Shown piece by piece: positions 26,988-35,466 of a DNA stretch of 64,000 bases. The notes beneath the pieces were generated by a model. The model ran no database searches and had not been told where the DNA came from. It was given only the letters and a program-made list of their open reading frames with translations. The translations under genes and the position numbers were made by a program. The number at the start of each line of letters is the position of its first letter. The first letter of the stretch is position 1. This stretch comes from Miltoncostaea sp036826475 (GTDB taxonomy: Bacteria; Actinomycetota; Thermoleophilia; Miltoncostaeales; Miltoncostaeaceae), in contig DAISWG010000007.1 of NCBI GenBank assembly GCA_036826475.1, positions 1 through 64,000 on the forward strand. Direction: 5' to 3'.

Positions 26988-29030
26988 TTACCGGGCGAGC
27001 GGGTCCGGCCGCAGCTGCGCGTGGCCGAGCCAGCCGTGCTGGACCTCGTTGTGGATGACCGGGTCGAGGCCGTCGTTGAACCACAGGCCCCGGCCCTTCC
27101 AGCCGGCCTTCGGGTCGTCGATGCGACCGTCCAGCCCGCGCTGGTACGCGTTGAGCGGGTACGGGACGCGCATCGTGACCCACTTCTTGGTCGTCTGGTT
27201 GAACATCTGGAGGGAGTCGGAGTTGGTCCCGTTCAGGATGACCGTGTCCTTGCCCATGCCGAACGTGTTGAACCGGTCGACGAAGAGGTAGTAGTGCAGG
27301 TCCGCCGTCGTCCCCTCGCCGGGGGTGGACTGCGCCATCATCGGACCCGGGGGCTTGTAGAACGTCCAGCCCTCGGCGCACTGCGTGCCGTCGCCCCAGG
27401 TCTGCGTGCACTTGGAGCGGTCGAACCGGCCGAGGTGCCCGGAGCCGCCCATCGCGGCCCAGATGATCCCCTTCGAGTCGACGTCCACGCCGCGCGGGCC
27501 CTTGCCGGGCTTCGGCGGGATGTACTGCTCGAACTTCCCGGTGGAGGGCTCGTACCGGATGATCTGGCCCGGCGTGCTCGGCTGGGCCGACCAGACGCTC
27601 CCGTCCACGTGGTTGGGGATGACGCCGTAGTTGAACCCGACGATCGGCTTGTCCATCACGCCGTCGCCGTTCGTGTCGACCTTCACCTCGGCGTAGCCCT
27701 GCGCCTGCTGCTCGGTCTCCGGGCGGTTGGGGTCGTACTTGCTCGGGTCGAACCAGCCGAACACGAAGGAGTCGCCGCTCGTCCACAGCACCCCGTTCCG
27801 GTCGAACTGGAGGTGGTGGGTGCCGTAGCAGGTGTCGATCAGGTTGAACTTCTTGGCCTTCGGGTCGTAGTAGCCGAGCTGACGGTGGTGACCGCGGTTC
27901 GCGATCGCCGCGTCGTTGCGGCACCACGCCGGCAGGTCCTCCTGCCACTCGCGGCGGATCTGGGTCGTGATCCAGACGTTCCCCTTGCTGTCCATCATCG
28001 GGTTGTGGGGGTTCGCCGGGTTGTGGTACTTGCCGACGTAGGCGCTCACGCCGCCCACCGCGGTGGCGGGGCAGCCGAGCGTCTGGAAGCCGCCGGATCC
28101 CGGAGGCCGGCCCGGACCGCTGGTCGCCTCGCACCACGAGGTGTCGAAGCCGTTGCGCGTCGGCACCTTGATCTCGCCGGTGCGGTTGGTCTTCGGATCG
28201 ACCCACAGGAGGCGGTCGTTGCCGATGTCCACGCCCCAGACCTTGCCGTCGGCGTTGCGCGTCGGGTTGTTCTTGTCGGTGGCGATCTCGTCGTGGGCGT
28301 AGGCCCACTTGTCACCCCAGTTCCACTGGGTGATGACGATGTTGCGCTCGAGGCCCTTCGGGCGGTGCGGGCTCGACGCGGGCGTCTCGCCCCCGGCGAT
28401 CCGCTGGCTCCAGCTGGCGAGCGAGTCCAGCAGGGCATCGCGGCCCAGGCCGACGCTCGTCGCGTACATGGTGCCGGCCTTCTTGGTGCCCGCGTCGTAG
28501 GCCTCGCGGGTCACGAGCGACCGCGTGGTCTTGATGCCGATCTGGTGGCACAGCATGCAGCCGAGCTTCATGCCGCTCATGCCGGCGGGGGTCGCGATGT
28601 TGGACGGCAGGTTCAACATCGACAGCCAGTAGTTGGCCGGGTAGACCTTGGCCGCCTGGACCTTGTTCGTGGTCTTCCGGACCTTGAGCGAGAGATCCGC
28701 CCCGGGCCGGGCCGTCGTCTTCTTCGAGTCCAGGATGCCGTAGCCGCGCACCCAGACCGACCAGTTGGCGTCGGGCATCTCGGGCAGCACGAACTCGCCC
28801 TTGCGGTTCGTCACCACGATCTTCCGCATGAGCTTGTTGCCCGGCGTCCCCATCGCGATGACCCACACGCCCGCCTCGGGCGTGCCCTTGCCCGAGGTGA
28901 CCGTGCCCTCGATGTAGTCCGGGGGAGGCGACTTCTGCGCGACCCCCTGGCCGGTGACGGCCGTCACCGCGAACGCCGTCGCACCGGCGACGCCGACCGC
29001 GGCGAGTCCTGCCGCCCATCTGCGTTTCAC
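26988..29030 (-). CDS. Exported c-type heme beta-propeller protein with carboxypeptidase-regulatory-like domain
   Basis: 680 residues. A signal peptide (MKRRWAAGLAAVGVAGATAF) is followed by an Ig-like carboxypeptidase-regulatory domain (about 38-110; IEGTVTSGKGTPEAGVWVIA), a single heme-binding motif CMLCH (about 157-161), and a long Vgb/NHL-like propeller with repeated WVDPKTN, GYYDPKAK and RYEPSTGK blades. It should be periplasmic or cell-surface, with covalent heme. Related proteins occur in several bacterial phyla without assigned function. GTG start with AAGGGGGTG upstream. The adjacent divergent copper proteins suggest an extracytoplasmic redox chain. Confidence 0.8.
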   Translation of the reverse strand: MKRRWAAGLAAVGVAGATAFAVTAVTGQGVAQKSPPPDYIEGTVTSGKGTPEAGVWVIAMGTPGNKLMRKIVVTNRKGEFVLPEMPDANWSVWVRGYGILDSKKTTARPGADLSLKVRKTTNKVQAAKVYPANYWLSMLNLPSNIATPAGMSGMKLGCMLCHQIGIKTTRSLVTREAYDAGTKKAGTMYATSVGLGRDALLDSLASWSQRIAGGETPASSPHRPKGLERNIVITQWNWGDKWAYAHDEIATDKNNPTRNADGKVWGVDIGNDRLLWVDPKTNRTGEIKVPTRNGFDTSWCEATSGPGRPPGSGGFQTLGCPATAVGGVSAYVGKYHNPANPHNPMMDSKGNVWITTQIRREWQEDLPAWCRNDAAIANRGHHRQLGYYDPKAKKFNLIDTCYGTHHLQFDRNGVLWTSGDSFVFGWFDPSKYDPNRPETEQQAQGYAEVKVDTNGDGVMDKPIVGFNYGVIPNHVDGSVWSAQPSTPGQIIRYEPSTGKFEQYIPPKPGKGPRGVDVDSKGIIWAAMGGSGHLGRFDRSKCTQTWGDGTQCAEGWTFYKPPGPMMAQSTPGEGTTADLHYYLFVDRFNTFGMGKDTVILNGTNSDSLQMFNQTTKKWVTMRVPYPLNAYQRGLDGRIDDPKAGWKGRGLWFNDGLDPVIHNEVQHGWLGHAQLRPDPLAR

Positions 29031-29225
29031 GCGAGCACCCCCTTGTGAACAACGTTACGAACTTAATCCCACGCTAACGGGGGCCTCGCGCGAACCGCAA
29101 GGGCGGGTCTCCAGTTTTATGGACGTGATTTCGGCTGGATTGGGCGGATCTGCCGATTAACGGGGCCATAACGGCATCGCCGCCACGCATTGATCGGCAT
29201 ATGGCGAATATTTCGGCGACGAGCC

Positions 29226-29254
29226 TTGACGGTCGGGGGCGCCGTCCGGATGAT
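29226..29254 (+). promoter_or_regulatory. Possible sigma-70-type promoter of copper-oxidase operon
   Basis: TTGACG at 29226-29231 and GATGAT at 29249-29254 are separated by 17 bases. It would give a leader of about 135 nt before ATG 29396. Confidence 0.35.
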
Positions 29255-29267
29255 CCAGCCCTGCGAA

Positions 29268-29283
29268 CGTCACAGCCGTGACG
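29268..29283. promoter_or_regulatory. Dyad CGTCACagccGTGACG in leader of copper-oxidase gene
   Basis: A perfect 6-bp-arm inverted repeat a few bases downstream of the predicted transcription start, a position suited to a repressor. The regulator is unknown. Confidence 0.35.
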
Positions 29284-29395
29284 AAGTCCGCGCCGCCGTC
29301 CGTGCTCGCGCGTGGCTCCACCACGACCCGGACCCGATGCCTGTGAACCTGCACCCCGCGTCCCCCACACGACCCTCCGCCGCGGCGGGTCCGGC

Positions 29396-30499
29396 ATGAG
29401 GCGCCGCGTCGCCGTCGTGGCCGGTCTCGCGGGCGCCGCGGCCATCGCCGGCGCCGCCCCGCTCGTCGGCCAGACCGGCCAGACGTCCGAGCCGGACGTG
29501 GCGTCCCAGGCCCTGCATGCCCAGGAGCACGCGCCGATGACCTTCAGCCCCGCGGATCCCGCGGCGCTCGCGGCCGCGCGCAAGGACGCGTTCGCCCCCG
29601 CCGCGGCGCCGCCCGCGCAGGAGTTCGCCTCCATGGAGCGGACGGCCCCGCAGGTGCGGCACTACTGGATCAAGGCCGTCAACCGGAAGTGGGACGTCGC
29701 GCCGAACGGCCAGGACGTCATCGCGGGGCGGCAGATCGCCCCCGAGCAGCGGACGATGGACGCCGTCGTCTACCGCGCGTACACGCCGGGGTGGAGGAAG
29801 CCGCTGCCGAACCGGCCCGTGTCCGGGGACAACGACGGCGTCCCCGGACCGGTCATCGAGGGCCGCGTGGGCGACACGATCTTCGTGCACTTCAAGAACG
29901 AGGACCGGGTGCACAAGCTGGCGCACTCGATGCACTTCCACGCGTTCACGTACGCACCGGGCAGCGACGGCGCCTTCATCCCGCAGATCAGCGGCCCCGG
30001 CGGCAACGTGCCAGTGGGCCGGTCGTTCACGTACAAGCTCAAGGCCGGGCCGCAGAGCCACGGGACCTGGCCGTACCACGACCACTCGTCGACGATGCAC
30101 GAGAGCATCCCCTACGGGCTCTACGGCGTCGTGCGGATCTACCGCAGGAACGAGCGGCCGCCGGACCGCCGCTTCGTGGTCGCCTTCGCCGACCACCTCG
30201 GCTTCAACACCATCAACGGCCGCGCGTTCATCGGCAACACGCCGACGTACACCGCGAAGGTCGGGGAGACCGTGGAGTGGAACGTCATCGCCATGGGCGA
30301 GCTGTTCCACACTTTCCACGCGCACGGCCACCGCTGGCTCAACCACGCGGGGGCGCCCATCGACAACCAGGAGATCGGACCGGGCGGGTCGTTCACGGTC
30401 CGCTGGAAGGAGGACGCGCCGGGCACGTGGTTCTACCACTGCCACGTCGAGTCCCACCAGATGAACGGGATGATCGGCCTCTACAAGGTGACCAGATGA
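29396..30499 (+). CDS. Secreted two-domain multicopper oxidase
   Basis: 367 residues with a signal peptide (RRRVAVVAGLAGAAAIAGAA). The four copper-ligand clusters are visible: HSMHFHAF and TWPYHDHSS in the first cupredoxin domain, HTFHAHGHRW and WFYHCHVESHQMNG in the second, the last giving the type 1 site (Cys, His, Met). The size and two-domain layout fit small laccases or two-domain nitrite-reductase-like oxidases, active as trimers in the envelope. The substrate is unknown. The stop overlaps the plastocyanin-like gene (ATGA), so the two are co-produced. Upstream ATGs in frame lack a signal-like sequence. Confidence 0.88.
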   Translation: MRRRVAVVAGLAGAAAIAGAAPLVGQTGQTSEPDVASQALHAQEHAPMTFSPADPAALAAARKDAFAPAAAPPAQEFASMERTAPQVRHYWIKAVNRKWDVAPNGQDVIAGRQIAPEQRTMDAVVYRAYTPGWRKPLPNRPVSGDNDGVPGPVIEGRVGDTIFVHFKNEDRVHKLAHSMHFHAFTYAPGSDGAFIPQISGPGGNVPVGRSFTYKLKAGPQSHGTWPYHDHSSTMHESIPYGLYGVVRIYRRNERPPDRRFVVAFADHLGFNTINGRAFIGNTPTYTAKVGETVEWNVIAMGELFHTFHAHGHRWLNHAGAPIDNQEIGPGGSFTVRWKEDAPGTWFYHCHVESHQMNGMIGLYKVTR

Positions 30500-31359
30500 C
30501 GACACGCACGATGATCACGGCGACGATCGGGGCGGCGGCGCTCATCGCGGGCGCGGCGCCGGTGCTCGGTCAGATGACCCACCCGGGCGGCGCGGCGGGG
30601 GGTGAGCACGCGGTCACCATCAACGACGCCGGCTACAGCCCGGCCGAGATGGTCGTCGCCCCCGGGCAGAACGTGGTCTTCACGAGCACCGGCGTCAACC
30701 CGCACACCGTCACGTCGGACACCGGCGCGTTCGACTCCGGCACGCTCAACAAGAACGGCCGCTTCGAGCTGGCCGCCCCGGCCGCGACGGGCGTCTACTC
30801 CTACCACTGCACGTTCCACGCGTTCATGCGGGGGACGGTCACGGTGTCCACCCTCACCCTCACCGGGCCGAAGCAGCTGGGGGTCGGCAAGGCGGCGACG
30901 GTGCGGGGCACCGCGCCGGGCACCCCGCCCGGCACGCCCGTGACGCTCGAGCGCCTCACCGGCGCCGCGTGGGCGCCGATCGCCACGACCACGCTCGCGG
31001 CGGACGGGACCTACACGTTCACGACGCCCAAGCTCACCGGCAGCGCCGAGCTGCGCACGGTGGCGGGCACCGAGGTGAGCCCGACGCTGGCGATCCCCGT
31101 CGCGCCGAAGGTCGTCGCGAAGAAGACGCCGAAGGTCAAGCTCACGTTGACGGTGACAGTGACGCCGAAGGCGGGCGGGAAGGCGAACCTCGAGCGGATC
31201 AACCTCAACACGTTCAAGTGGTCGAAGGTCAAGGCCGTCACGATCCCCAAGAGCGGCAAGGCGACCGTGAAGGTGCCGAAGGCGGGCAGGTACCGCGTGA
31301 CCCTGCTCGCCGGCAAGAGCCTCGCCCAGGCGAGCTCCGCTGCCATCTCCTTCAACTAG
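30496..31359 (+). CDS. Secreted plastocyanin-like blue copper protein with Ig-like C-terminus
   Basis: 287 residues. A signal peptide (MTTRTMITATIGAAALIAGA) is followed by a cupredoxin domain (about 38-118) with ligands in NPHTVTSD and YSYHCTFHAFMRG (His, Cys, His, Met), and a Lys/Thr-rich C-terminal part (about 120-287) of beta-sandwich-like repeats, perhaps a spacer or wall-attachment region. It is likely the electron donor or acceptor of the overlapping multicopper oxidase. The ATG overlaps the oxidase stop. Confidence 0.87.
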   Translation: MTTRTMITATIGAAALIAGAAPVLGQMTHPGGAAGGEHAVTINDAGYSPAEMVVAPGQNVVFTSTGVNPHTVTSDTGAFDSGTLNKNGRFELAAPAATGVYSYHCTFHAFMRGTVTVSTLTLTGPKQLGVGKAATVRGTAPGTPPGTPVTLERLTGAAWAPIATTTLAADGTYTFTTPKLTGSAELRTVAGTEVSPTLAIPVAPKVVAKKTPKVKLTLTVTVTPKAGGKANLERINLNTFKWSKVKAVTIPKSGKATVKVPKAGRYRVTLLAGKSLAQASSAAISFN

Positions 31360-31388
31360 CCGACCGGTGCCTCCGGTGGGCCCCGCCC

Positions 31389-31967
31389 TCAGCGCGCGGG
31401 CCCGCCGGCCACCGGCGGACTGGACACCCACACGAGCGTGGACCGCCCGTCCGCGGCGTTGCGCAGGGTGCACTCGTGCTCGGAGCGGAAGTACGCGCAG
31501 TCGCCCTCCGCGAGGGTCAGCGGCTCGTCGTCCCTCCGGGTGAGCTCGACCTCGCCCCGCGCCACGAAGATGAAGTGCTGGGCGGCCTCCGACCGGGTGC
31601 CGCCCGAGACCACGGCGCCGGTCTCGTACTCGCAGATCACGGGCGCCATCGTCACGTCGTGCGCGTCGCCCACCACGGCGTGGAACATCACCCCGTCGGG
31701 GGCCCCGCGCACGGGGCGCCGGTCGGCCGCGCGGACGACGGTCACCTCGCCGAGGGGCTCGACGTCCAGGAGCTCCCCCAGGCCCACGCCCAGGAAGCGC
31801 GCGACGCGGAACAGCCGGCCGGTGCTGATGTCGCTGCGCCCGTTCTCGACGAGCGACAGGAACGACGTGGACAGGTCGGTGCCCTCCGCCACCTCCCCGA
31901 GCGAGAAGCCGCGCTCCACCCGGATGGCGCGGAGCGTCTCGCCCAGGGTGCGCAGACGCACCCTCAT
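31389..31967 (-). CDS. XRE-family regulator with C-terminal cupin domain
   Basis: 192 residues. An N-terminal helix-turn-helix (about 8-65; FSLGEVAEGTDLSTSFLSLV) is followed by a cupin barrel (about 110-185; VARGEVELTRRDDEPLTLAEGDCAYF). Proteins of this design usually sense a small ligand and control an adjacent metabolic gene. It converges on the plastocyanin-like gene; no target can be named. ATG 31967 has a weak GGGTGG upstream. Confidence 0.85.
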   Translation of the reverse strand: MRVRLRTLGETLRAIRVERGFSLGEVAEGTDLSTSFLSLVENGRSDISTGRLFRVARFLGVGLGELLDVEPLGEVTVVRAADRRPVRGAPDGVMFHAVVGDAHDVTMAPVICEYETGAVVSGGTRSEAAQHFIFVARGEVELTRRDDEPLTLAEGDCAYFRSEHECTLRNAADGRSTLVWVSSPPVAGGPAR

Positions 31968-32090
31968 GTCGCCGTCGTCCACCCCACCCTCCGCATCCGC
32001 GCGCCCGTCACGGGCGCCGGGAACCGGGTCCGTTCTATCAGAGGCGCCCGAGCCGCCGCACGGCCATCCGTCCCGCCGCGCGGGGTACGG

Positions 32091-32879
32091 GTGAGCACGG
32101 CGCACCAGGCCGCGCGCGCCGGGACCCGGGGGCGGGTCCGGCGCGTGCCGCACCGTCGTCTCGCCGCGCTCGCGGGCATCTGGCTGGCGCTGACCGGCGG
32201 CGCGCTGCTGCTGGCCGGTGCCCTGGACCGGCCCGTCGGCGCGGGCGACCGTGACCGCGCCCAGCCGGCCGCGGTCGCCGCGTCGGACGCCCCCGCGTCC
32301 GGGGTCGCCGAGGGCGCGCAGACCGACGGCACCATGGGCGCCGGCGCCGCCACGGGAGCTGCCGCCGGGGCCGACGCCGTCCGGCTGCCCCCGTTCGCGA
32401 TGGTGCTCGACCACCGGCTGCCCGACGGCGTCGCGGGGCTGGACCCGGCCGGGCAGGCCGAGGAGCTGCGCCGGCGCGCGATGGCGACCAACGACCCGGT
32501 GACGCTGGTGGAGCTCGGCTCCGTGATGCAGGTGCTCGGCGACGCCGCGAGCGCGGAGTTCGCGTTCCGGTCGGCCCTCGACGCCGACCCCGGCAACCTG
32601 GCCGCGCGGGTGGGCCTGGCCGTGGTGCCCGCCACCTGCGGCCGGGCCGGCCTGGCCGCCGCCGCCGCCGAGCTCCGGGCGCTGGCGGCCGCCGACCCCC
32701 GGAGCCAGCTCGTGGGGTTCAACCAGGCCTGGGTGGCCCTGTACGCCGGCGACGCCGCCGGCGCCCGCGCCGCCCTGCGGCGCACGCGCGACCTGGGCGC
32801 CGGCACGCGCCTGGGACGGTCGGCGGGCACGCTGCTCACGGCCATGGATTCCGTCACGTTCCAGCCCACGGGGCCGTGA
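32091..32879 (+). CDS. Membrane-anchored TPR-like protein
   Basis: 262 residues. A basic N-terminus and one transmembrane helix (LAALAGIWLALTGGALLLAG) are followed by an Ala/Gly-rich linker and TPR-like helices (about 125-245; SVMQVLGDAASAEFAFRSAL). The fold is similar to CcmI/CycH-type assembly factors, and a CcmD-like microprotein follows after 31 bases, suggesting a role in cytochrome c maturation. This is inference; no other ccm gene is in the window. Confidence 0.65.
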   Translation: MSTAHQAARAGTRGRVRRVPHRRLAALAGIWLALTGGALLLAGALDRPVGAGDRDRAQPAAVAASDAPASGVAEGAQTDGTMGAGAATGAAAGADAVRLPPFAMVLDHRLPDGVAGLDPAGQAEELRRRAMATNDPVTLVELGSVMQVLGDAASAEFAFRSALDADPGNLAARVGLAVVPATCGRAGLAAAAAELRALAAADPRSQLVGFNQAWVALYAGDAAGARAALRRTRDLGAGTRLGRSAGTLLTAMDSVTFQPTGP

Positions 32880-32910
32880 GCGCCGGCCCGCCCGACCACC
32901 TGGAGGCACG

Positions 32911-33105
32911 ATGAGCGGCGAGGAGTACGTGTACGCGGCCTACGGGGTGGTGCTGTTCGCGCTGCTGCTCTACGTCGTGGTGACGGGGATGCGGTCCGCG
33001 CGGACGGCCCGCGAGGCCGAGCTGCTGGCGCGGCTGGTGGAGCGCGACGCCGCCGCGTCGCACGACGCGCCGGCCGCCGACCCGGTGGACGTCACCCGGG
33101 CCTGA
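32911..33105 (+). CDS. CcmD-like small membrane protein
   Basis: 64 residues: EEYVYAAYGVVLFALLLYVV forms the single helix, followed by a charged helix RTAREAELLARLVERD and a disordered tail. The YVYAAYGVV start and length fit CcmD-type proteins that support heme export for cytochrome c maturation. It follows the TPR-like gene with GGAGG before the ATG. A c-type heme protein is encoded 4 kb away. Confidence 0.6.
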   Translation: MSGEEYVYAAYGVVLFALLLYVVVTGMRSARTAREAELLARLVERDAAASHDAPAADPVDVTRA

Positions 33106-33120
33106 CCGGCCCGGCCTCCG

Positions 33121-33519
33121 TCAGCGCACGAACTCGCAGGTCACGGCGCCGGCCGGCGGGTCCATGAGCACCCGCGTGGCGAGGCGCGTGACCAGGTAGA
33201 GGCCGCGGGACCCCACCGCCTCGGGCGGGGGCGGCATCGGAGCGGGCACGGCCGGCAGGCCGGCGCCGCGATCGCGGACCGTCAGGATCACCCGGTCGGG
33301 ACCGACCTCGCCGCCCAGCTCGATGGGGGCGCCCGGCGGGAGCCGCGCATGGAGGACCGCGTTGGTCACCAGCTCGCTCACCACGATCATGATCGCCTCC
33401 CCGGTCTCCGGGTCGACGGCGCCGGCGAGCCACGCCGCCCAGCGGCGGGCCTGCGCCGGCGCGCCGGTGCCGCACGGGATGCGCGTCGCGCGCCGGACCG
33501 TCATGGGTCGCGTGTCCAT
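33121..33519 (-). CDS. RsbW-like ATP-binding protein (anti-sigma factor type)
   Basis: 132 residues with a HATPase_c fold: N-box VVSELVTNAVLHA, G1 LTVRDRGAGLP and G2 SRGLYLVTRLATRV. It is a single-domain GHKL kinase of the kind that acts on STAS anti-anti-sigma factors. A STAS gene lies at 35.1 kb and a SpoIIE-type phosphatase at 39.6 kb, completing the parts of a partner-switching system, although they are not one operon and no sigma factor is adjacent. Confidence 0.85.
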   Translation of the reverse strand: MDTRPMTVRRATRIPCGTGAPAQARRWAAWLAGAVDPETGEAIMIVVSELVTNAVLHARLPPGAPIELGGEVGPDRVILTVRDRGAGLPAVPAPMPPPPEAVGSRGLYLVTRLATRVLMDPPAGAVTCEFVR

Positions 33520-33590
33520 ACGGTCAGACTCCCCGCCCGGACGGGATCGGATGCGGGCCCCGGGTCCCCCGGCACCGGCGGGACGCGGGC

Positions 33591-33920
33591 TCAGACCAGC
33601 TTGCGCACGATCAGGAAGTCGCCCTCCTGGTCCACGACCCGCTCGATGTCCAGGATCTCGTGGCCGGGCACCAGGACGAACTGGTCGGGGTCGCGGTGGA
33701 TGCGGTCGAACCGCGACGGGGTCAGATGGATGCGCTCGCGGCAGTCCAGGCGCGAGCACTCGCACAGGAAGGCGATCGGCGCGTCCGGATCGTCGTCGTC
33801 CTCCTCCCGGATCTCCTCGAGGGTCCGCTCGATGCGCCGGTTGAGCTCCTCCATGAGCTCCTCGTTCTGGCGCATCCGCCGCGCGCGCGGCGATGTGGGG
33901 TCGATGCCCTCGTCCGGCAT
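33591..33920 (-). CDS. Hypothetical Cys-containing acidic protein
   Basis: 109 residues. A charged helical N-terminus (MRQNEELMEELNRRIERTL) and a central cluster CECSRLDCRERI suggest a small metal-binding site. The rest (FDRIHRDPDQFVLVPGHEI) looks like a compact fold that I have seen in actinobacterial hypothetical proteins without an assigned role. A TAGCGT element lies nine bases before the ATG on the minus strand (33930-33935), so transcription probably starts close to the start codon. Confidence 0.7.
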   Translation of the reverse strand: MPDEGIDPTSPRARRMRQNEELMEELNRRIERTLEEIREEDDDDPDAPIAFLCECSRLDCRERIHLTPSRFDRIHRDPDQFVLVPGHEILDIERVVDQEGDFLIVRKLV

Positions 33921-33932
33921 TGCGCCATGACG

Positions 33933-35057
33933 CTACCGCACGACCTGCGCCCACGCGGGGCGGCCCGGATCCAACGGCGTCCAGCCGTCCGGCGGGGGGC
34001 CGTCCCACAGCGCGATCACGGTCCCGCCGAAGCCGGCGCCCATGATCCGCGCCCCCAGGGCGCCGTCGCGGTGCGCCGCCTCCCACGCCTCCTCCACGGC
34101 GGGCGTCGACACGGCGAAATCGTCGCGCAGCGACCGGTGGGAGGCGTCCAGCAGCGCACCCAGGGTGCGCAGGTCGCCGCGCCGAAGTGCGTCGGCGCCG
34201 GCGCGCGCCCGCGCGTTCTCGGACGCCACGTGCCGCACCCGCGCCGCCAGGGCGGGCGGGAGGGCGGCGGCCGCGTCGGCCTCCACGCCGTGCAGGTCGG
34301 GCAGGCCGAGCAGCCGGGCGGCCTCCGCGCACTCGTCGACGCGCTCCCGGTACCGGCCGTCGGCCACGCTGCGCCGCCCCGCGTCGCGCCCCGCGAAGCG
34401 CGCGGCGCCGATCGGGACGTCCCGGGTGTCGAGCGTGGCCATGTCGGCCAGCAGCGCATGGCCCTCGCGGGCCACCAGCACGGCCAGCTGGTCCATCAGG
34501 CCGGTGCGCACCCCCGCCCACTCCCATTCCACGCGCCGCAGGACCGCGGCGAGGAGGAACCGCTCCATCTCGGGCGCCCCCGCGAGCGCCAGCGCCGCGA
34601 GCGCGACCGCCGACCCCAGCGCCGCCGACGACGAGAGCCCGGCGCCCATGGGCAGGTCCGCGGTCACGGTGAGGCGCATCCCGGGGAGGGGCCCGGCCGC
34701 CCGCTCCATCTCCGCGAGCGTGCCGCGCACGTGGGCGCGCCAGTCGCCCGCGGCGGCCCCGGGGATGGCGTCGAGGGCGAAGCGGTCCTCGGCCGCGACG
34801 TCCAGCGCCAGCACCTCGGCGGTCCGCTCGGCGGTCCGCTCGGCGGTCCGCCCGGCGGTCCGCTCGGCGGTGCGCCCGGCGGTCCGCCCGGCGGTGCGGA
34901 CGCCCGTGACCGTGACGCCGCGGGCCAGCGCGAACGGCATCACCAGACCGCGCTGGTGGTCGGTGTGCTCGCCCAGGATGTTGGCCCGCCCCGGCGCGTG
35001 GGCCACCACCTGCTGCGGCGCCGCCCCGGCGCGCCGCCCCTGCGCCCGCTCCCCCAT
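33933..35057 (-). CDS. galK: Galactokinase with internal repeat insertion
   Basis: 374 residues, GHMP-kinase family. Motifs are APGRANILGEHTDHQRG (sugar signature), PMGAGLSSSAALGSA (ATP) and IMGAGFGGTVIALW (C-terminal). The kinase phosphorylates galactose at C1. A run of seven RTAx units (about residues 53-80) is inserted after the first strand, encoded by a 12-bp minisatellite; this is absent from usual galactokinases. ATG 35057 is chosen because TACGAC lies seven bases before it and the sequence from there is conserved. No other Leloir gene is adjacent. Confidence 0.9.
   Translation of the reverse strand: MGERAQGRRAGAAPQQVVAHAPGRANILGEHTDHQRGLVMPFALARGVTVTGVRTAGRTAGRTAERTAGRTAERTAERTAEVLALDVAAEDRFALDAIPGAAAGDWRAHVRGTLAEMERAAGPLPGMRLTVTADLPMGAGLSSSAALGSAVALAALALAGAPEMERFLLAAVLRRVEWEWAGVRTGLMDQLAVLVAREGHALLADMATLDTRDVPIGAARFAGRDAGRRSVADGRYRERVDECAEAARLLGLPDLHGVEADAAAALPPALAARVRHVASENARARAGADALRRGDLRTLGALLDASHRSLRDDFAVSTPAVEEAWEAAHRDGALGARIMGAGFGGTVIALWDGPPPDGWTPLDPGRPAWAQVVR
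34817..34900. repeat. galK: 12-bp minisatellite, seven units, inside galactokinase
   Basis: Seven near-identical CGGCGGTCCGCY-type units in a row, all in frame (84 bp), coding for RTAG/RTAE on the minus strand. Third-base variation (t/g, c/t) between units indicates that the array is not brand-new. Confidence 0.9.
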
Positions 35058-35070
35058 GCCCGGAGTCGTA
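35058..35070 (-). promoter_or_regulatory. Leaderless -10 candidate of galactokinase
   Basis: TACGAC on the minus strand (35070-35065) is followed by seven bases and ATG 35057. Confidence 0.35.
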
Positions 35071-35148
35071 CCCGCCCCGGCGGGAGCGTGCACGGCTTGC
35101 CGCGACCCCGGGGCGCTCCGTAGGCTCCCCGCCACGCCCCTCCCCGAC

Positions 35149-35466
35149 GTGCTCAGCGGCGCCCTCCGCGGCGGTGGGACCCTCCAGGACGGGAGGGCCG
35201 GCTATGCCCTCAAGGGCGAGCTGGACATGGCGGGCGGGGATGCGCTGGTGCGCCGCGTCACCGAGCTGGCGGCGGGCACGTCCGGCCCCATCGAGATCGA
35301 CATGGCCGAGGTCGGGTTCATCGACTCGTCGGGCGTTCGGGCCCTGCTGCGCCTGCACGAGCGGGCGGTGTCGTCGGGGCGGGCGCTGCGCGTCCGCAAC
35401 CTCAGCCCCGACGTCCGCCGGCTGCTCGACCTGATCGGCGTCACGGAGCTGCTGACGGAGGGCTGA
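35149..35466 (+). CDS. STAS-domain anti-anti-sigma factor-like protein
   Basis: 105 residues. Typical STAS sequence: YALKGELDMAGGDALVRRV, IEIDMAEVGFIDSSGVRALL (phosphorylatable Ser in DSSG) and RRLLDLIGVTELL. Kinases of the RsbW type phosphorylate the serine, and PP2C/SpoIIE phosphatases reverse it. GTG 35149 is the first sensible start; no good ribosome-binding site is seen, though TAGGCT lies at 35121-35126. Its 3' end overlaps the convergent Vps62-like gene by 26 bases. Confidence 0.85.
   Translation: MLSGALRGGGTLQDGRAGYALKGELDMAGGDALVRRVTELAAGTSGPIEIDMAEVGFIDSSGVRALLRLHERAVSSGRALRVRNLSPDVRRLLDLIGVTELLTEG

Larger units (their letters stand above)
29031..29395. other. 365-bp divergent regulatory region
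   Basis: No gene. It is visibly richer in A/T than its surroundings, contains the divergent promoters of the propeller-cytochrome and copper-oxidase genes, and includes the promoter-like element and dyad listed separately. AACGTT and several TTAAT/ATTAA-type stretches lie near 29050-29200. Confidence 0.6.

Noticed and set aside
31360..31388. Small CCGG-type hairpin between the plastocyanin-like gene and the XRE-cupin gene
   Set aside because: Arms of only five bases; not distinguishable from chance in GC-rich sequence.
34817..34900. Repeat array considered as CRISPR
   Set aside because: Units are contiguous 12-mers without spacers, all inside a conserved gene and in frame.
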